From: Malaciobacter molluscorum LMG 25693 | Lineage (GTDB): Bacteria; Campylobacterota; Campylobacteria; Campylobacterales; Arcobacteraceae | DNA length: 64,000 nucleotides | Direction: 5' to 3' | Assembly: GCF_003544935.1 (NCBI RefSeq) | Contig: NZ_CP032098.1 | Span: 1,736,001 to 1,800,000 of the forward strand | Shown: positions 33,412 to 43,002 of the stretch, piece after piece | Layout of the letters: the number at the start of each line of letters is the position of its first letter | Numbering within the stretch: the stretch's first letter is position 1 | Notes under the pieces: model-generated | Databases searched by the model: none | The model's input: the letters and a program-made list of their open reading frames with translations, nothing else | Told to the model about the DNA's origin: nothing | Program-made: the position numbers and the translations under genes

Positions 33412-34869
33412 TTAGTCTTTTTTAAGGAAATGAGCACCTAAAGACTCTTTTCTATTTAGTGCAGATTGTAAAATTTGTCTAGCTGTTAACAATCTTAAAT
33501 ATAAAAGTCGCCCTACATCTAATTTTAAGAAACTATTGACTTGAGCAAGAGCATCTTTAAGTTTATGTTCTTCTCTTACAATAGCTGCATTTTTCCACAT
33601 AATTTTTCTCAAAGAATCTTTTATCTCTTTATCAATTGCTTTATTTCTTGTGTAAGATTTTATCGGCTTCATATAATTTTTATATGATATTTTAAAATTA
33701 TTCTTTAAGCTATGTTCAATTGCAAGTTTAGAAAAAACAATTCCTTCAAGTAAAGAATTAGAAGCCAATCTATTAGCACCATGAACACCAGTACAAGCAG
33801 CTTCTCCAACAGCATAAAGGTTTTTCATACCATTTACTAAAGCATCATTATTTGTAGGGATTCCTCCCATAGTATAATGAAAAGCAGGAGAGATTGGAAC
33901 TCTTTCAAATGGAAGTTCAAACCCAAGTTCTTTCAAGTTTGAATAAATATTTGGAAATCTTTTTTTAAAAAAAGATTTTTCAAATGTTTCAAAAGATAGA
34001 TAAACACCTTTTTTATTTTTAACTGCATAATCAAAAATTGCACGGCTTACTACATCTCTTGGAGCTAATTCACCATCTTTATGATAATCAAATAAAAATC
34101 TATAGTTATTTTCATCTACAATATGAGCACCCTCACCTCTTAAAGCTTCACTTAATAAAGGTTTTCTAGCAAAATGTGTTCCTTTTACTACAGTTGGATG
34201 AAATTGAAGCATTTCCATATCTTTTAAAGGTATCCCTTTTTCAAGACAAATACCTTGAAGTTCTCCTGCAATAGTCGTAGAATTTGTATGATATTTATAT
34301 AAAGAGCCCACACCTCCACTTGCTATAATGGTATTATGAGCATAAATTACTTTTTGTTCTGTTTCACTTACAAAAACTTTTGCTCCATAGCAAATACCAT
34401 CTTCAATTAGTAAATCAGCAACAACAGTGTCTGTCATCATTTCATGTGGGAATTTTTGAATTAAAAAGTAGTGTATCATTCTACCAGTTGCATCACCATC
34501 TGCATGTAAGATTCTATCTCTTGAGTGTGCTGCTTCTCTTGTAAATGCAAGTTTACCTTGTGCATTTAAATCAAATTGAAGCCCCGCACTTATCAAATCT
34601 TTTACTGCTTTTAGAGAGTTTTTACTTAGTATCTCAACAGCTTGTTTATCATTGTAATTTGCACCTGCAACTAATGTATCTTTTATATGAGTTGGTATAT
34701 CCTCATCATCAACTGCTGTTGCTACTCCACCTTGAGCCCAAAAAGTATTACACTCCCATGGAGATTTTTTTGTAATAAGTAATACTTTTTTATCTTGTGG
34801 TATTAATCTAGCAGCATTTAACCCAGCGACTCCTGACCCAATAATCAGATAATCATAAGTTGTTTGCAT
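33412..34869 (-). CDS. nadB: L-aspartate oxidase
   Basis: A 485-residue FAD flavoprotein giving iminoaspartate for NAD synthesis. The dinucleotide motif GSGVAGLNAA is at residues 11-20, the substrate motif AQGGVATA near 46, HADGDATGR near 121, and the active-site LRGEGAHIVDE and GVHGANRLASNSLLEG near 245 and 355. The C-terminal helical domain is slightly short for the family. It overlaps by one base (TAATG) with a small lipoprotein gene upstream. nadA and nadC are not in the window. Confidence 0.92.
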   Translation of the reverse strand: MQTTYDYLIIGSGVAGLNAARLIPQDKKVLLITKKSPWECNTFWAQGGVATAVDDEDIPTHIKDTLVAGANYNDKQAVEILSKNSLKAVKDLISAGLQFDLNAQGKLAFTREAAHSRDRILHADGDATGRMIHYFLIQKFPHEMMTDTVVADLLIEDGICYGAKVFVSETEQKVIYAHNTIIASGGVGSLYKYHTNSTTIAGELQGICLEKGIPLKDMEMLQFHPTVVKGTHFARKPLLSEALRGEGAHIVDENNYRFLFDYHKDGELAPRDVVSRAIFDYAVKNKKGVYLSFETFEKSFFKKRFPNIYSNLKELGFELPFERVPISPAFHYTMGGIPTNNDALVNGMKNLYAVGEAACTGVHGANRLASNSLLEGIVFSKLAIEHSLKNNFKISYKNYMKPIKSYTRNKAIDKEIKDSLRKIMWKNAAIVREEHKLKDALAQVNSFLKLDVGRLLYLRLLTARQILQSALNRKESLGAHFLKKD

Positions 34870-34994
34870 TATTTTGATGCTTCTTGCTTACTATCCACAT
34901 AAACAGGGTTAGATTTATAACCACATCCACTAAAAACTAATAAAAAACTTGTTATAATAACAATATGAAAAATATGAGTACAATTCTTAATCAT
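34869..34994 (-). CDS. Small lipoprotein (LptM-like)
   Basis: A 41-residue protein from ATG 34994. A hydrophobic segment IFHIVIITSFLLVF precedes a lipobox SGC (Cys25), and the short mature tail is GYKSNPVYVDSK. Tiny lipoproteins with a GYK..P tail resemble LptM/YifL, which assists LPS transport, but this identity is tentative. An in-frame ATG at 35006 is an alternative start. Its stop overlaps the nadB start, and its 5' end overlaps the divergent DUF721 gene by about 30 bases. Confidence 0.6.
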   Translation of the reverse strand: MIKNCTHIFHIVIITSFLLVFSGCGYKSNPVYVDSKQEASK

Positions 34995-35378
34995 CTTAAA
35001 CAACATCCTGAATTTAGGAAAATCAATACAAGTCAAAAGATTCAAAAGTTAATAGATATTTTACCTTTGAAACTAAAAAAAGGTATAAAATTTGCCTATG
35101 TAAAAGGTGAAATATTATACTTTGTATTAACTCATCCCGTATTTAAATTAGAGTTTGAGTATAACAAAGCTTTAATAAATTCACTATTAATTAGTGCTCA
35201 TCTAGCAAATATTCAAGATATTAAATTTTTTGTGACAAATAAAAGAGAAAAAAAACAAGAAGTTAAAAAAGTAGAAAAATATAAAGAGAGATCTCATGGT
35301 ATTTTTGAAAATAAAATAGCAAACCCAAAACTACATAAACTTTTTGAAGAGATTAGAGCTGTTATAAAAAACTCTTAA
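34965..35378 (+). CDS. DUF721/DciA-like protein
   Basis: A 137-residue basic protein. LIDILPLKLKKGIKFAYVKGEILYFVLTHPVFKLEFEY is like the DUF721 domain, the part of DciA that recruits replicative helicase in many bacteria; the C-terminus is lysine-rich. A TATAAT box ends seven bases before ATG 34965, so the message may be leaderless or start at the ATG 34974. Convergent with the metallopeptidase gene, overlapping it by 17 bases. Confidence 0.6.
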   Translation: MKNMSTILNHLKQHPEFRKINTSQKIQKLIDILPLKLKKGIKFAYVKGEILYFVLTHPVFKLEFEYNKALINSLLISAHLANIQDIKFFVTNKREKKQEVKKVEKYKERSHGIFENKIANPKLHKLFEEIRAVIKNS

Positions 35379-35949
35379 GTAATTTCTCTCTTTTTTTATA
35401 ATCAGGACAATACTTATAAACAAGACTCCAAAAAAATTTTGAATGATTTTTATGTTTTATATGTGCAAGTTCATGTATTACCACATATTCAATAACTTCA
35501 AAAGGAAACTTTACAAGTAAAATATTAAAATTCAAATCATCTTTATAATTACAAGAACCCCATGTTCTTTTATTTTTTCTAAATTTTATAGAAGTAGGGA
35601 ATAATTGCATTATATTAGAAAACTTTTCAACAATTGGTGGTATTATCTTTTTGGCTTCATTCTTATAAAAAAAGTCCAAATTCCGATTATCTAAGTTTTT
35701 ATGTTTTACTCCTAAAAAATAAAATTCATTTTCATCCAAATTATTCTGATTATAGTCTAAAAGATTTTTATAAATCCATTTTGATTTTTTTTGAATAATA
35801 TCTTCTATATCGTATTTATTTAAATAATAATTTGTTTTTACTTCAATACTATTAGCACTTTTTATTCGTATATAAGTGTACTTCAAATTGCGTTTTTTGT
35901 GTACTATTACATTTATTTTTAAATTAGCAATTTCTGTTATATATTCCAA
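35362..35949 (-). CDS. YgjP-like zinc metallopeptidase (DUF45)
   Basis: A 195-residue metal-dependent hydrolase of the YgjP/M48-related type. Zinc motif HELAH in YVVIHELAHIKHKNHSKFFW is near residue 165, preceded by the KRTWGSCNYKDDLNFN signature (WGSC) near 128. The substrate is unknown. Divergent from the aminotransferase gene. Confidence 0.85.
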   Translation of the reverse strand: MEYITEIANLKINVIVHKKRNLKYTYIRIKSANSIEVKTNYYLNKYDIEDIIQKKSKWIYKNLLDYNQNNLDENEFYFLGVKHKNLDNRNLDFFYKNEAKKIIPPIVEKFSNIMQLFPTSIKFRKNKRTWGSCNYKDDLNFNILLVKFPFEVIEYVVIHELAHIKHKNHSKFFWSLVYKYCPDYKKREKLLKSFL

Positions 35950-36040
35950 ACAAATCCTTAAGTTATTTTTCGATAAAATTTCGCATTATATTAGCCGTAT
36001 AATATTAACATAATGAAAATTATTTAGAGGAAAAACACAG

Positions 36041-37231
36041 ATGAAAATTGCCCAGAGAATGGAGAAACTGTCTCCGTCAGTTACAATGGCTATTACTGCT
36101 TTAGGAAGAGAACTTAAAGCACAAGGTAAAGACATTTTAAGTTTTAGTGCAGGTGAACCTGATTTTGATACACCAGATGTGATAAAAGATGCAGCTGTTA
36201 AAGCAATTAAAGCAGGTTTTACAAAATACACATCAGTAGAGGGTATAACTGAAACAAAGCAAGCAATTATTAACAAACTAAAAAGAGATCACGGACTAGA
36301 ATATAATCTTGACAATATTGTAATAAGTAATGGGGCTAAACACTCACTTTTCAATCTATTCCAATTATTGATAAACGAAGGAGATGAAGTAATTATTCCT
36401 TCTCCTTACTGGGTTACTTATCCAGAGCAAGTAAAATATTCTGATGGTGTACCAGTTTTTATTGAAACTGATGATTCAACAAACTTTAAAATCACAGCAG
36501 AACAATTAAAAAATGCAATTACACCAAAAACAAAAATTCTTGTTCTTAATTCGCCATCTAACCCAGCAGGTTCAGTTTATTCAAAAAAAGAATTAACAGA
36601 GATCAGTAAAGTTTTAGAAGGAACTGATATATTAGTGCTTTCAGATGAAATGTATGAAAAAATCATTTTTGATAAAGAAGTTTTCACAGCAACTGCACAA
36701 ATAAGCAAAGATATGTATAATAGAACAGTTACAATTAATGGTCTAAGTAAAGCAGTTGCAATGACTGGTTGGAGATTTGGTTATATTGCAACGCCAAAAG
36801 TAGATATTGTAAAAGCAATGATCAAACTTCAAGGACAAGTAACATCAAATATTAATAGTATGACTCAAGTAGCTTCAATTTCAGCACTTGAAGGTGAAGC
36901 TGACAAAGAAATTGAAGCAATGAGAAAAGAATTTGAAAAAAGAAGAAACTTTGCAGTGAAAGCATTTAATGATATTGATGGTATTACATGTGTTTCACCA
37001 AAAGGTGCCTTCTATTTATTTGTAAATATTAAAGAAGTAACTGAAAACTCTATTAAATTTTGTGAACAGCTATTAGCAGAAGAAGGTGTTGCAGTTGTTC
37101 CTGGATTAGCATTTGGAAAAGAAGGTTATTTTAGATTCTCTTTTGCTACAGATTTAGAAAGTATTAAAAAGGGAATTGAAAGAATTGAAAGATTCACAGA
37201 TAGAATCAAAAATGTAGATTACAACGAATAA
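36041..37231 (+). CDS. aspC: Pyridoxal-phosphate aminotransferase (aspartate type, class I)
   Basis: A 396-residue fold-type I aminotransferase. FSAGEPDFDTP at the N-terminus, SNGAKHSLFNLFQ, LNSPSNPAGSVYSK, DEMYEKI and the PLP-lysine segment TINGLSKAVAMTGWRFGY (Lys ~234) identify it as an Ib aspartate aminotransferase. RFSFA near the end carries the carboxylate-binding Arg. A TATAATAT box lies ~45 bases upstream with an AGAGGA site. It leads the CDF gene by one base. Confidence 0.92.
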   Translation: MKIAQRMEKLSPSVTMAITALGRELKAQGKDILSFSAGEPDFDTPDVIKDAAVKAIKAGFTKYTSVEGITETKQAIINKLKRDHGLEYNLDNIVISNGAKHSLFNLFQLLINEGDEVIIPSPYWVTYPEQVKYSDGVPVFIETDDSTNFKITAEQLKNAITPKTKILVLNSPSNPAGSVYSKKELTEISKVLEGTDILVLSDEMYEKIIFDKEVFTATAQISKDMYNRTVTINGLSKAVAMTGWRFGYIATPKVDIVKAMIKLQGQVTSNINSMTQVASISALEGEADKEIEAMRKEFEKRRNFAVKAFNDIDGITCVSPKGAFYLFVNIKEVTENSIKFCEQLLAEEGVAVVPGLAFGKEGYFRFSFATDLESIKKGIERIERFTDRIKNVDYNE

Positions 37232-37232
37232 A

Positions 37233-38126
37233 ATGACTCTACAAAAAAAAGCTACACTAATCTCTTCTAGTGTAGCTGCGACCCTTACTCTAATCAAATT
37301 AATTATTGGTATTTTTAGTGGTTCAGTTGCTGTTTTAGCTTCTGCAATTGATTCAATTTTAGATATGTTTGTATCTGTATTTAACTATTTTGCAATATCA
37401 AATGCAGAAAAACCTGCAGATAAAGTATTTAATTATGGAAGAGGTAAAATTGAAGCACTAGCATCTGTTATAGAAGGTACAATTATTACTCTTTCAGGAA
37501 TATTTTTATTATATAAAGCAATAAAAAAATATTTTACAAATCAAAATTCACAATATTTAGAAATATCTTTAATTGTAATGATTATATCATTAGTAATTAC
37601 ACTAGGATTAGTAACATATTTAAATTATGTGTCAAAAAAAACAAATAATATGGTTATCAAAGCTGATGCACTTCATTATAAAACTGATGTATATTCAAAT
37701 ATTGCAGTTTTAGGTTCACTAATTTTAGTAAAACTTACAAATTATGAAATCATAGATGTAATTGTAGGTGCAAGTATTGCTATTTTTATCATCTATTCCG
37801 CCTATTCACTTATTTCTGATGGAGTATTAATTCTTTTAGATAGAGCAGTTGAAGAAGAAATAGTAAATAAAATAAAAAATATTATAAACTCTAATGAAAA
37901 AATAACTACATATCATTTATTAAAAACAAGAGAAGCTGCAAACGAAACTTTTGTAGATGTGCATTTAGTTTTTGATTATGAAATATCATTAATAAATGCC
38001 CATAAAATAAGTGATAAAATTGAAGATAAAATAAGAAATATTGATAAAACAAAAGATTGGGTTATAAATATTCATCTTGATCCTTATGATGATTCTAAAA
38101 CTAATATAGAAAATAATAATTTTTAA
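37233..38126 (+). CDS. Cation diffusion facilitator family transporter
   Basis: A 297-residue CDF exporter with six TM helices and a cytoplasmic C-terminal domain (about 210-290). TM2 has ASAIDSILDM and TM5 ADALHYKTDVYSN, giving the D/D-H/D tetrahedral metal site; the pair D-x3-D on TM2 and H-x3-D on TM5 suggests zinc or iron rather than manganese. It starts one base after the aminotransferase stop and carries a strong hairpin in its first codons. Confidence 0.9.
   Translation: MTLQKKATLISSSVAATLTLIKLIIGIFSGSVAVLASAIDSILDMFVSVFNYFAISNAEKPADKVFNYGRGKIEALASVIEGTIITLSGIFLLYKAIKKYFTNQNSQYLEISLIVMIISLVITLGLVTYLNYVSKKTNNMVIKADALHYKTDVYSNIAVLGSLILVKLTNYEIIDVIVGASIAIFIIYSAYSLISDGVLILLDRAVEEEIVNKIKNIINSNEKITTYHLLKTREAANETFVDVHLVFDYEISLINAHKISDKIEDKIRNIDKTKDWVINIHLDPYDDSKTNIENNNF
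37242..37277 (-). repeat. Perfect hairpin inside the start of the CDF gene
   Basis: A 10-bp perfect inverted repeat AGCTACACTA / TAGTGTAGCT with an 8-base loop. On the minus strand it is followed by eight T, so it has the form of an antisense-direction intrinsic terminator, although it lies within coding sequence (KATLISSSVAA). Confidence 0.6.
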
Positions 38127-38269
38127 TTATATTTTACCTATCTTACTTTTACAAAATAATTTATCAACTTTAACTAAAGAAAATAATTTATATTACTTTA
38201 ATAATAAATATCTTAAAATACGATAATTTTTATCATTAGAAAAAAATTATCTATTAAAAGGATTAAAAA

Positions 38270-40150
38270 ATGCTAAACAAATTATCAATATCAAAAAAAC
38301 TATACTTAGGTTTTTCAATAATGATTATAATTATGATAATAGTAACAGCTATAGGAATAGTAAAAGTTAAATTTATAGATGACACTCTTTATGAAGTTGT
38401 TGAAATAAATTCCGTAAAACAAAGATATGCTATTAACTTTAGAGGAAGTGTTCATGATAGAGCAATTGCAATAAGAGATGTTGTACTTGCAAAAGATAGC
38501 AATAGTGAACTATTTAAAACAAATATTGAAGATATAAAAAGATTAGAAAAATATTACATTAAATCGGCTGCTCCACTTGATGAAATTATTCAAAAAGGTT
38601 TAAATGTAGATGATGAAGAAAAAAAGATTCTTTCAAAAATCAAAGATATTGAAAGCAAAACATTACCTTTAGTAAATAGACTTATTAAATTAAAAAGTAA
38701 TAATATGAATGAGGAAGCAAAAGAACTACTAGTTAAAAAAGTTGGTCCAAATTTTACAATTTGGCTAAAAGTTATTAATCAATTTATTGATTATGAAGAA
38801 GAAAAGAATCAAATAGAAACACCAAAAGCAAGAGAAGTAGCAAGTAGTTTTACTTTTACAATGTTAAGTATTTTACTTATTTCTTTATTTATTGCATTAG
38901 TAGTATCTTTTTTAATCTCAAATCAGTTAGTTAAATCTGTAAATTTAGTCCAAGAAGGATTATTAGGATTTTTTGATTTTTTAAATAAAAAGACAAATAA
39001 AGCAACAAATATAAAAATAAATGGAACGGATGAGTTTGCACAAATGGCAAAAGATATAAACTCTAATATTAAAAATATTGAAAATACAATTATTCAAGAT
39101 GAAGAGTTTGTAAAAGAGATTGCTTCTTTTGCAAAAGAGATTGGTGCAGGAAATATGCAAGTAAAAATACAAAAAGATACAACTACAAAATCACTAATTG
39201 AATTAAAAGAGATTTTAACAAAAATGCAAAATGATCTTGAAAATAGTGTTACAAGTAGTATTCCTAAATTATTAAATATTTTAAAAAGTTTTAAAGAGCA
39301 TGATTTTACACCAAGATTTGAAAACTCTAACGCAAAAGTAACAGTAGCTATAAATGAATTAGGAGATGTAATATCAAATCTTTTAAGTGATTCATATGAA
39401 GTTGGAAAAAAATTAGAAAACTCATCTAAACTATTAATAAAAAATGTAAATGAATTAAATATTAGTTCAAATGAAGCTGCTTCATCATTAGAACAAACAA
39501 CTGCTTCTTTAACTAACATAATGAAAAATGTAAAAACTAATTCTAATCATGTAGAGGAGATGTCTCAATATGCAAAAGATGTAAATAATTTTGCAATAGA
39601 AGGTCAAAAATTTGCTAAAAATACTAGTGTTGCTATGACTGAATTATCTCAACAAGTTACAACAATCAATGATGCAATTACAATAATTGATCAAATTGCA
39701 TTTCAGACAAATATCTTAAGCTTAAATGCAGCAGTTGAAGCAGCAACAGCAGGAGAAGCAGGAAAAGGTTTTGCCGTAGTTGCACAAGAAGTAAGAAACT
39801 TAGCAAATAGAAGTGCCCAAGCAGCAAGTGAAATAAAATCAATTGTAGAACAAGCAACAAATAAGGCAACTTTTGGGAAACAAACAAGTGATAAAATGAT
39901 AAATGGATATGATTTATTAATTGATAGTATTGACAAAACAACAAACATAATTAATAATATTGAAACTTCTTCAAAAGAGCAAGAAGATGGTATTTCTCAA
40001 ATAAATGAAGCTATTATATTACTAGAAGAACAAACTCAAAAAAATGCAATAATCGCAAACCAAACAAAAGAAATTGCTATTGAAAATGATGAAATAGCAA
40101 AAGAAATTGTAAGTGAATTAAGCAATAAAAAATTTAAAACAAAAGCATAG
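38270..40150 (+). CDS. Methyl-accepting chemotaxis protein
   Basis: A 626-residue chemoreceptor. TM1 is at ~10-30, a four-helix-bundle periplasmic sensor (4HB_MCP) at ~35-185, TM2 at ~195-217, a HAMP-like linker follows, then a long coiled-coil signalling domain. The hairpin tip [17 protein letters not shown] near residue 500 contacts CheA/CheW. The ligand is unknown. Monocistronic, with an AAAGGA ribosome site and a strong terminator. Confidence 0.93.
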   Translation: MLNKLSISKKLYLGFSIMIIIMIIVTAIGIVKVKFIDDTLYEVVEINSVKQRYAINFRGSVHDRAIAIRDVVLAKDSNSELFKTNIEDIKRLEKYYIKSAAPLDEIIQKGLNVDDEEKKILSKIKDIESKTLPLVNRLIKLKSNNMNEEAKELLVKKVGPNFTIWLKVINQFIDYEEEKNQIETPKAREVASSFTFTMLSILLISLFIALVVSFLISNQLVKSVNLVQEGLLGFFDFLNKKTNKATNIKINGTDEFAQMAKDINSNIKNIENTIIQDEEFVKEIASFAKEIGAGNMQVKIQKDTTTKSLIELKEILTKMQNDLENSVTSSIPKLLNILKSFKEHDFTPRFENSNAKVTVAINELGDVISNLLSDSYEVGKKLENSSKLLIKNVNELNISSNEAASSLEQTTASLTNIMKNVKTNSNHVEEMSQYAKDVNNFAIEGQKFAKNTSVAMTELSQQVTTINDAITIIDQIAFQTNILSLNAAVEAATAGEAGKGFAVVAQEVRNLANRSAQAASEIKSIVEQATNKATFGKQTSDKMINGYDLLIDSIDKTTNIINNIETSSKEQEDGISQINEAIILLEEQTQKNAIIANQTKEIAIENDEIAKEIVSELSNKKFKTKA

Positions 40151-40170
40151 AAATACTATGCTTTGTTTAT
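40141..40170 (+). terminator. Intrinsic terminator of the MCP gene
   Basis: A 9-bp stem AAAGCATAG / CTATGCTTT with an AAATA loop, then GTTTAT, overlapping the MCP stop. Confidence 0.7.
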
Positions 40171-40210
40171 AATTTAATAATATATCGTACATATATCAAC
40201 TCTGTCTGTT

Positions 40211-42481
40211 TTATTTTTTATTTTCTCTAACAATATTTACAGCTTTTACCATATTTTCTAAACTTTGTTTAACCTCAGGCCATTTTCTAGTTTTTAGTCC
40301 ACAATCTGGATTTATCCACAATTGCTCTTTGGGAAGAACTTCAAGTAAAGCTTCTATTTGCTTTACCATCTCTTCAACACTTGGAATTCTTGGGCTATGA
40401 ATATCATAAACCCCTGGACCAACTTCTTGTTTATAACCAACTTCTTTAAATATTTTTAGAAGTTCATTCCCACTTCTTGCTGTTTCAATTGATATTACAT
40501 CAGCATCCATAGCCTCGATTGTTTTAATAATATCATTAAATTGACTATAACACATATGTGTATGAATTTGAGTATCTATTTTTGCTTTACTTACACTTAA
40601 TTTAAAGTTTTCAACTGCCCAATTCTCATACTCTTTTATATTCTCTTTTCTTAAAGGATAACCTTCTTTAAATGCAGCTTCATCAACTTGTATCATCTTT
40701 ATACCAGCATTTTGTAAATCATCTACTTCATTTGCAATTGCTAATGCTATCTGTTTTGCAACTTCATTTCTTGGCTTATCATCTCTTACAAAAGACCAGT
40801 TTAAAATAGTAACTGGACCTGTTAACATACCTTTAACTATTTTATTTGTTTTACTTTGAGCATATTTTATCCACTCTACAGTCATTGGATTTTCTCTACT
40901 TACATCTCCAAAAATCAAAGGTGGCTTTACACATCTACTTCCATATGATTGAACCCACGCATTTTTTGTAAATGCAAAACCTTCTAATAATTCACCAAAA
41001 TATTCAACCATATCATTTCTTTCTGGTTCACCATGAACTAATACATCAAGTCCAATACTCTCTTGAAAAGATATACAATCATTAATATACTCTTTTATAT
41101 TTAATTCATACTCATCTTTTGAAATAGTAGAAGCTTTAAAATCTCTTCTGTTTTTTCTGATTTCTGGTGTTTGGGGAAAAGAACCAATTGTTGTAGTTGC
41201 TAAATCTTCATATTTAAAATACTCTCTTTGAGCTTTTATTCTATCTTCAAATATATCTTTTCTTTCTAATATTTCTAAAGAATTTATCTTATTTTGGATC
41301 TTTTTATTATGTATTTTTGTTGATTCTTTTCTACTTCTATTTGATTGTTCATTCTCTTTTAGAAGTGATTTATCTTCCAAAGTTAATTCTTCTTCAAAAA
41401 ATACTTTTGATATTAGTTTTAACTCAACAAGTTTTTCTTTAGCAAAACTAAGCCAAGATTTTATATCTTTATCTAAAGATAATTCATACTCTAAAGTAAA
41501 AGGTACATGAAGTAAAGAACAAGAAGTTGATACTAAGATATTTTCTTTATTTACAACTTTTGCAATTTTTTCTAATAATTCTACTTTTTTAGAAATATCA
41601 CTTTTCCAAACATTCCTTCCATCTACAACACCAGCAATTAAAACTTTATTAGAAGCTTTTATATCTTCTAAAACTTCAAAGTTTTTACTTCCATAAACAA
41701 AATCTAAAGCCAAAGCCCAGATGTTTGTATTTACTAGAATTTTTGTAGCTTCATTAGAGTGTTCAAAATATGTAGCAACTACAATTTTTATATTTGTTGA
41801 TACTAATGACAATTTATCATAAACAGGCTTTATTAAAGACAAAATCTTTGAATCTAAATCTTTTACAAATAGTGGTTCATCAAATTGAACAACAACATCA
41901 CTACCAAATGAACTAATCTCTTCTAAAAGTTTACAATACTCTTCTACTACACTATTTATATGAAAATATGTATCACTATTATCAATAGATTTACTTAACC
42001 CAAGAAATGTAATAGGTCCTACAAGATTTATTTTTGTATTTATTGCTAAATCTTTTGATTGTTTATATTCTTCTATTACTTTTTTACTATTTAATTTAAA
42101 AGTAGTATTTTTTGATATTTCTGGAACTATATAGTGATAATTTGTATTAAACCACTTTGTCATCTCCATAGCAACACAATCTTTACTTCCTCTTGCCATT
42201 GCAAAATATAACTCTTCATCTTCTAGATTTTCAAATCTTTTAGGAATTGCTCCAAGTAAAATTGTTGTATCTAACATATTATCATAATATGAAAAATCAT
42301 TTGATGATATAAAATTAACTTTTGCTCTTTTTTGATAAGACCAATGTCTTTTTTTTAACTCATTTGCAACATATTCAACCTCATTGAAATCAACTTCACC
42401 TGACCAAAAACTTTCTAATACTTTTTTAAGTTCTCTTTTTTCTCCAATTCTTGGAAATCCTATAACATAATTTTTAGACAT
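40211..42481 (-). CDS. metE: Cobalamin-independent methionine synthase
   Basis: A 756-residue zinc enzyme that methylates homocysteine from methyltetrahydrofolate-polyglutamate. It has two TIM barrels, with the N-terminal FPRIGEKRELK and KVNFISSNDFSYYDN segments and the C-terminal TTIGSFPQTPEIRK. The zinc ligands are in HTHMCYSQF (His, Cys) near residue 640, a Glu in ISIETARSGNE and a Cys in NPDCGLKTR near 725. Full length. No SAM or B12 riboswitch is visible in the 62-base upstream gap. Confidence 0.96.
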   Translation of the reverse strand: MSKNYVIGFPRIGEKRELKKVLESFWSGEVDFNEVEYVANELKKRHWSYQKRAKVNFISSNDFSYYDNMLDTTILLGAIPKRFENLEDEELYFAMARGSKDCVAMEMTKWFNTNYHYIVPEISKNTTFKLNSKKVIEEYKQSKDLAINTKINLVGPITFLGLSKSIDNSDTYFHINSVVEEYCKLLEEISSFGSDVVVQFDEPLFVKDLDSKILSLIKPVYDKLSLVSTNIKIVVATYFEHSNEATKILVNTNIWALALDFVYGSKNFEVLEDIKASNKVLIAGVVDGRNVWKSDISKKVELLEKIAKVVNKENILVSTSCSLLHVPFTLEYELSLDKDIKSWLSFAKEKLVELKLISKVFFEEELTLEDKSLLKENEQSNRSRKESTKIHNKKIQNKINSLEILERKDIFEDRIKAQREYFKYEDLATTTIGSFPQTPEIRKNRRDFKASTISKDEYELNIKEYINDCISFQESIGLDVLVHGEPERNDMVEYFGELLEGFAFTKNAWVQSYGSRCVKPPLIFGDVSRENPMTVEWIKYAQSKTNKIVKGMLTGPVTILNWSFVRDDKPRNEVAKQIALAIANEVDDLQNAGIKMIQVDEAAFKEGYPLRKENIKEYENWAVENFKLSVSKAKIDTQIHTHMCYSQFNDIIKTIEAMDADVISIETARSGNELLKIFKEVGYKQEVGPGVYDIHSPRIPSVEEMVKQIEALLEVLPKEQLWINPDCGLKTRKWPEVKQSLENMVKAVNIVRENKK

Positions 42482-42543
42482 TACTTTATCCTTTAGTTTA
42501 TACTATTTTATTTTGATATGATTTTTATTTTATATATTAAGTA

Positions 42544-42885
42544 TTAAAGGAATTGTGGAGGATGTACGCCAGTTCTTCTAAACGCGAAGAATTTACAATA
42601 ATAAGGGCATCTAGGAATAAATTTAAATAAAGTTACTGCTAATCTTGTTTTTCTTCTAAAAACACAATCACAATGACAAGGTTTGTTATATTTAACAAAA
42701 TTATTTAATACACTTAACTCTTCTAAACTGACTAATTCTTCTTCAACTTCATCAGAAAAACTAAATTTTTCAAAATTAAGGTTATTTTTAAAAGTAGTAG
42801 TCATAGCATGAAGTCTTTGAGCTACTGCATATGCAAGTATTGATGATAATGAAAAATACTTTTTGAAACCAAGAGGTTTTTTCAT
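42544..42885 (-). CDS. Hypothetical Cys-rich protein
   Basis: A 113-residue basic protein with a cysteine cluster CHCDCVFRRK near residue 70 and a second pair CPYYCKFFAFRR near 94, a layout that could bind zinc or an Fe-S cluster. The first 30 residues are moderately hydrophobic (SLSSILAYAVAQ). I do not recognise the family. It lies between lpdA and metE, all leftward, with no close operon link. Confidence 0.6.
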   Translation of the reverse strand: MKKPLGFKKYFSLSSILAYAVAQRLHAMTTTFKNNLNFEKFSFSDEVEEELVSLEELSVLNNFVKYNKPCHCDCVFRRKTRLAVTLFKFIPRCPYYCKFFAFRRTGVHPPQFL

Positions 42886-42973
42886 GACTACTCCTTTTTA
42901 AATTTTTAATTCACAATTATAACTTAAAAATATTAAAGTTATAACTAAAAACTATAATAAATATAATTTTTTC

Positions 42974-43002
42974 TAAAAAGAGTAAATTATTTACTCTTTT
43001 TA
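42974..43002 (-). terminator. Terminator of the aceEF-lpdA operon
   Basis: A 12-bp perfect stem AAAAAGAGTAAA / TTTACTCTTTTT with a TTA loop that is the lpdA stop codon itself. The minus strand ends in a T-run. Confidence 0.75.

Noticed and set aside
42482-42543. SAM or cobalamin riboswitch before metE
   Set aside because: The gap is only 62 bases, and no conserved riboswitch core is visible.
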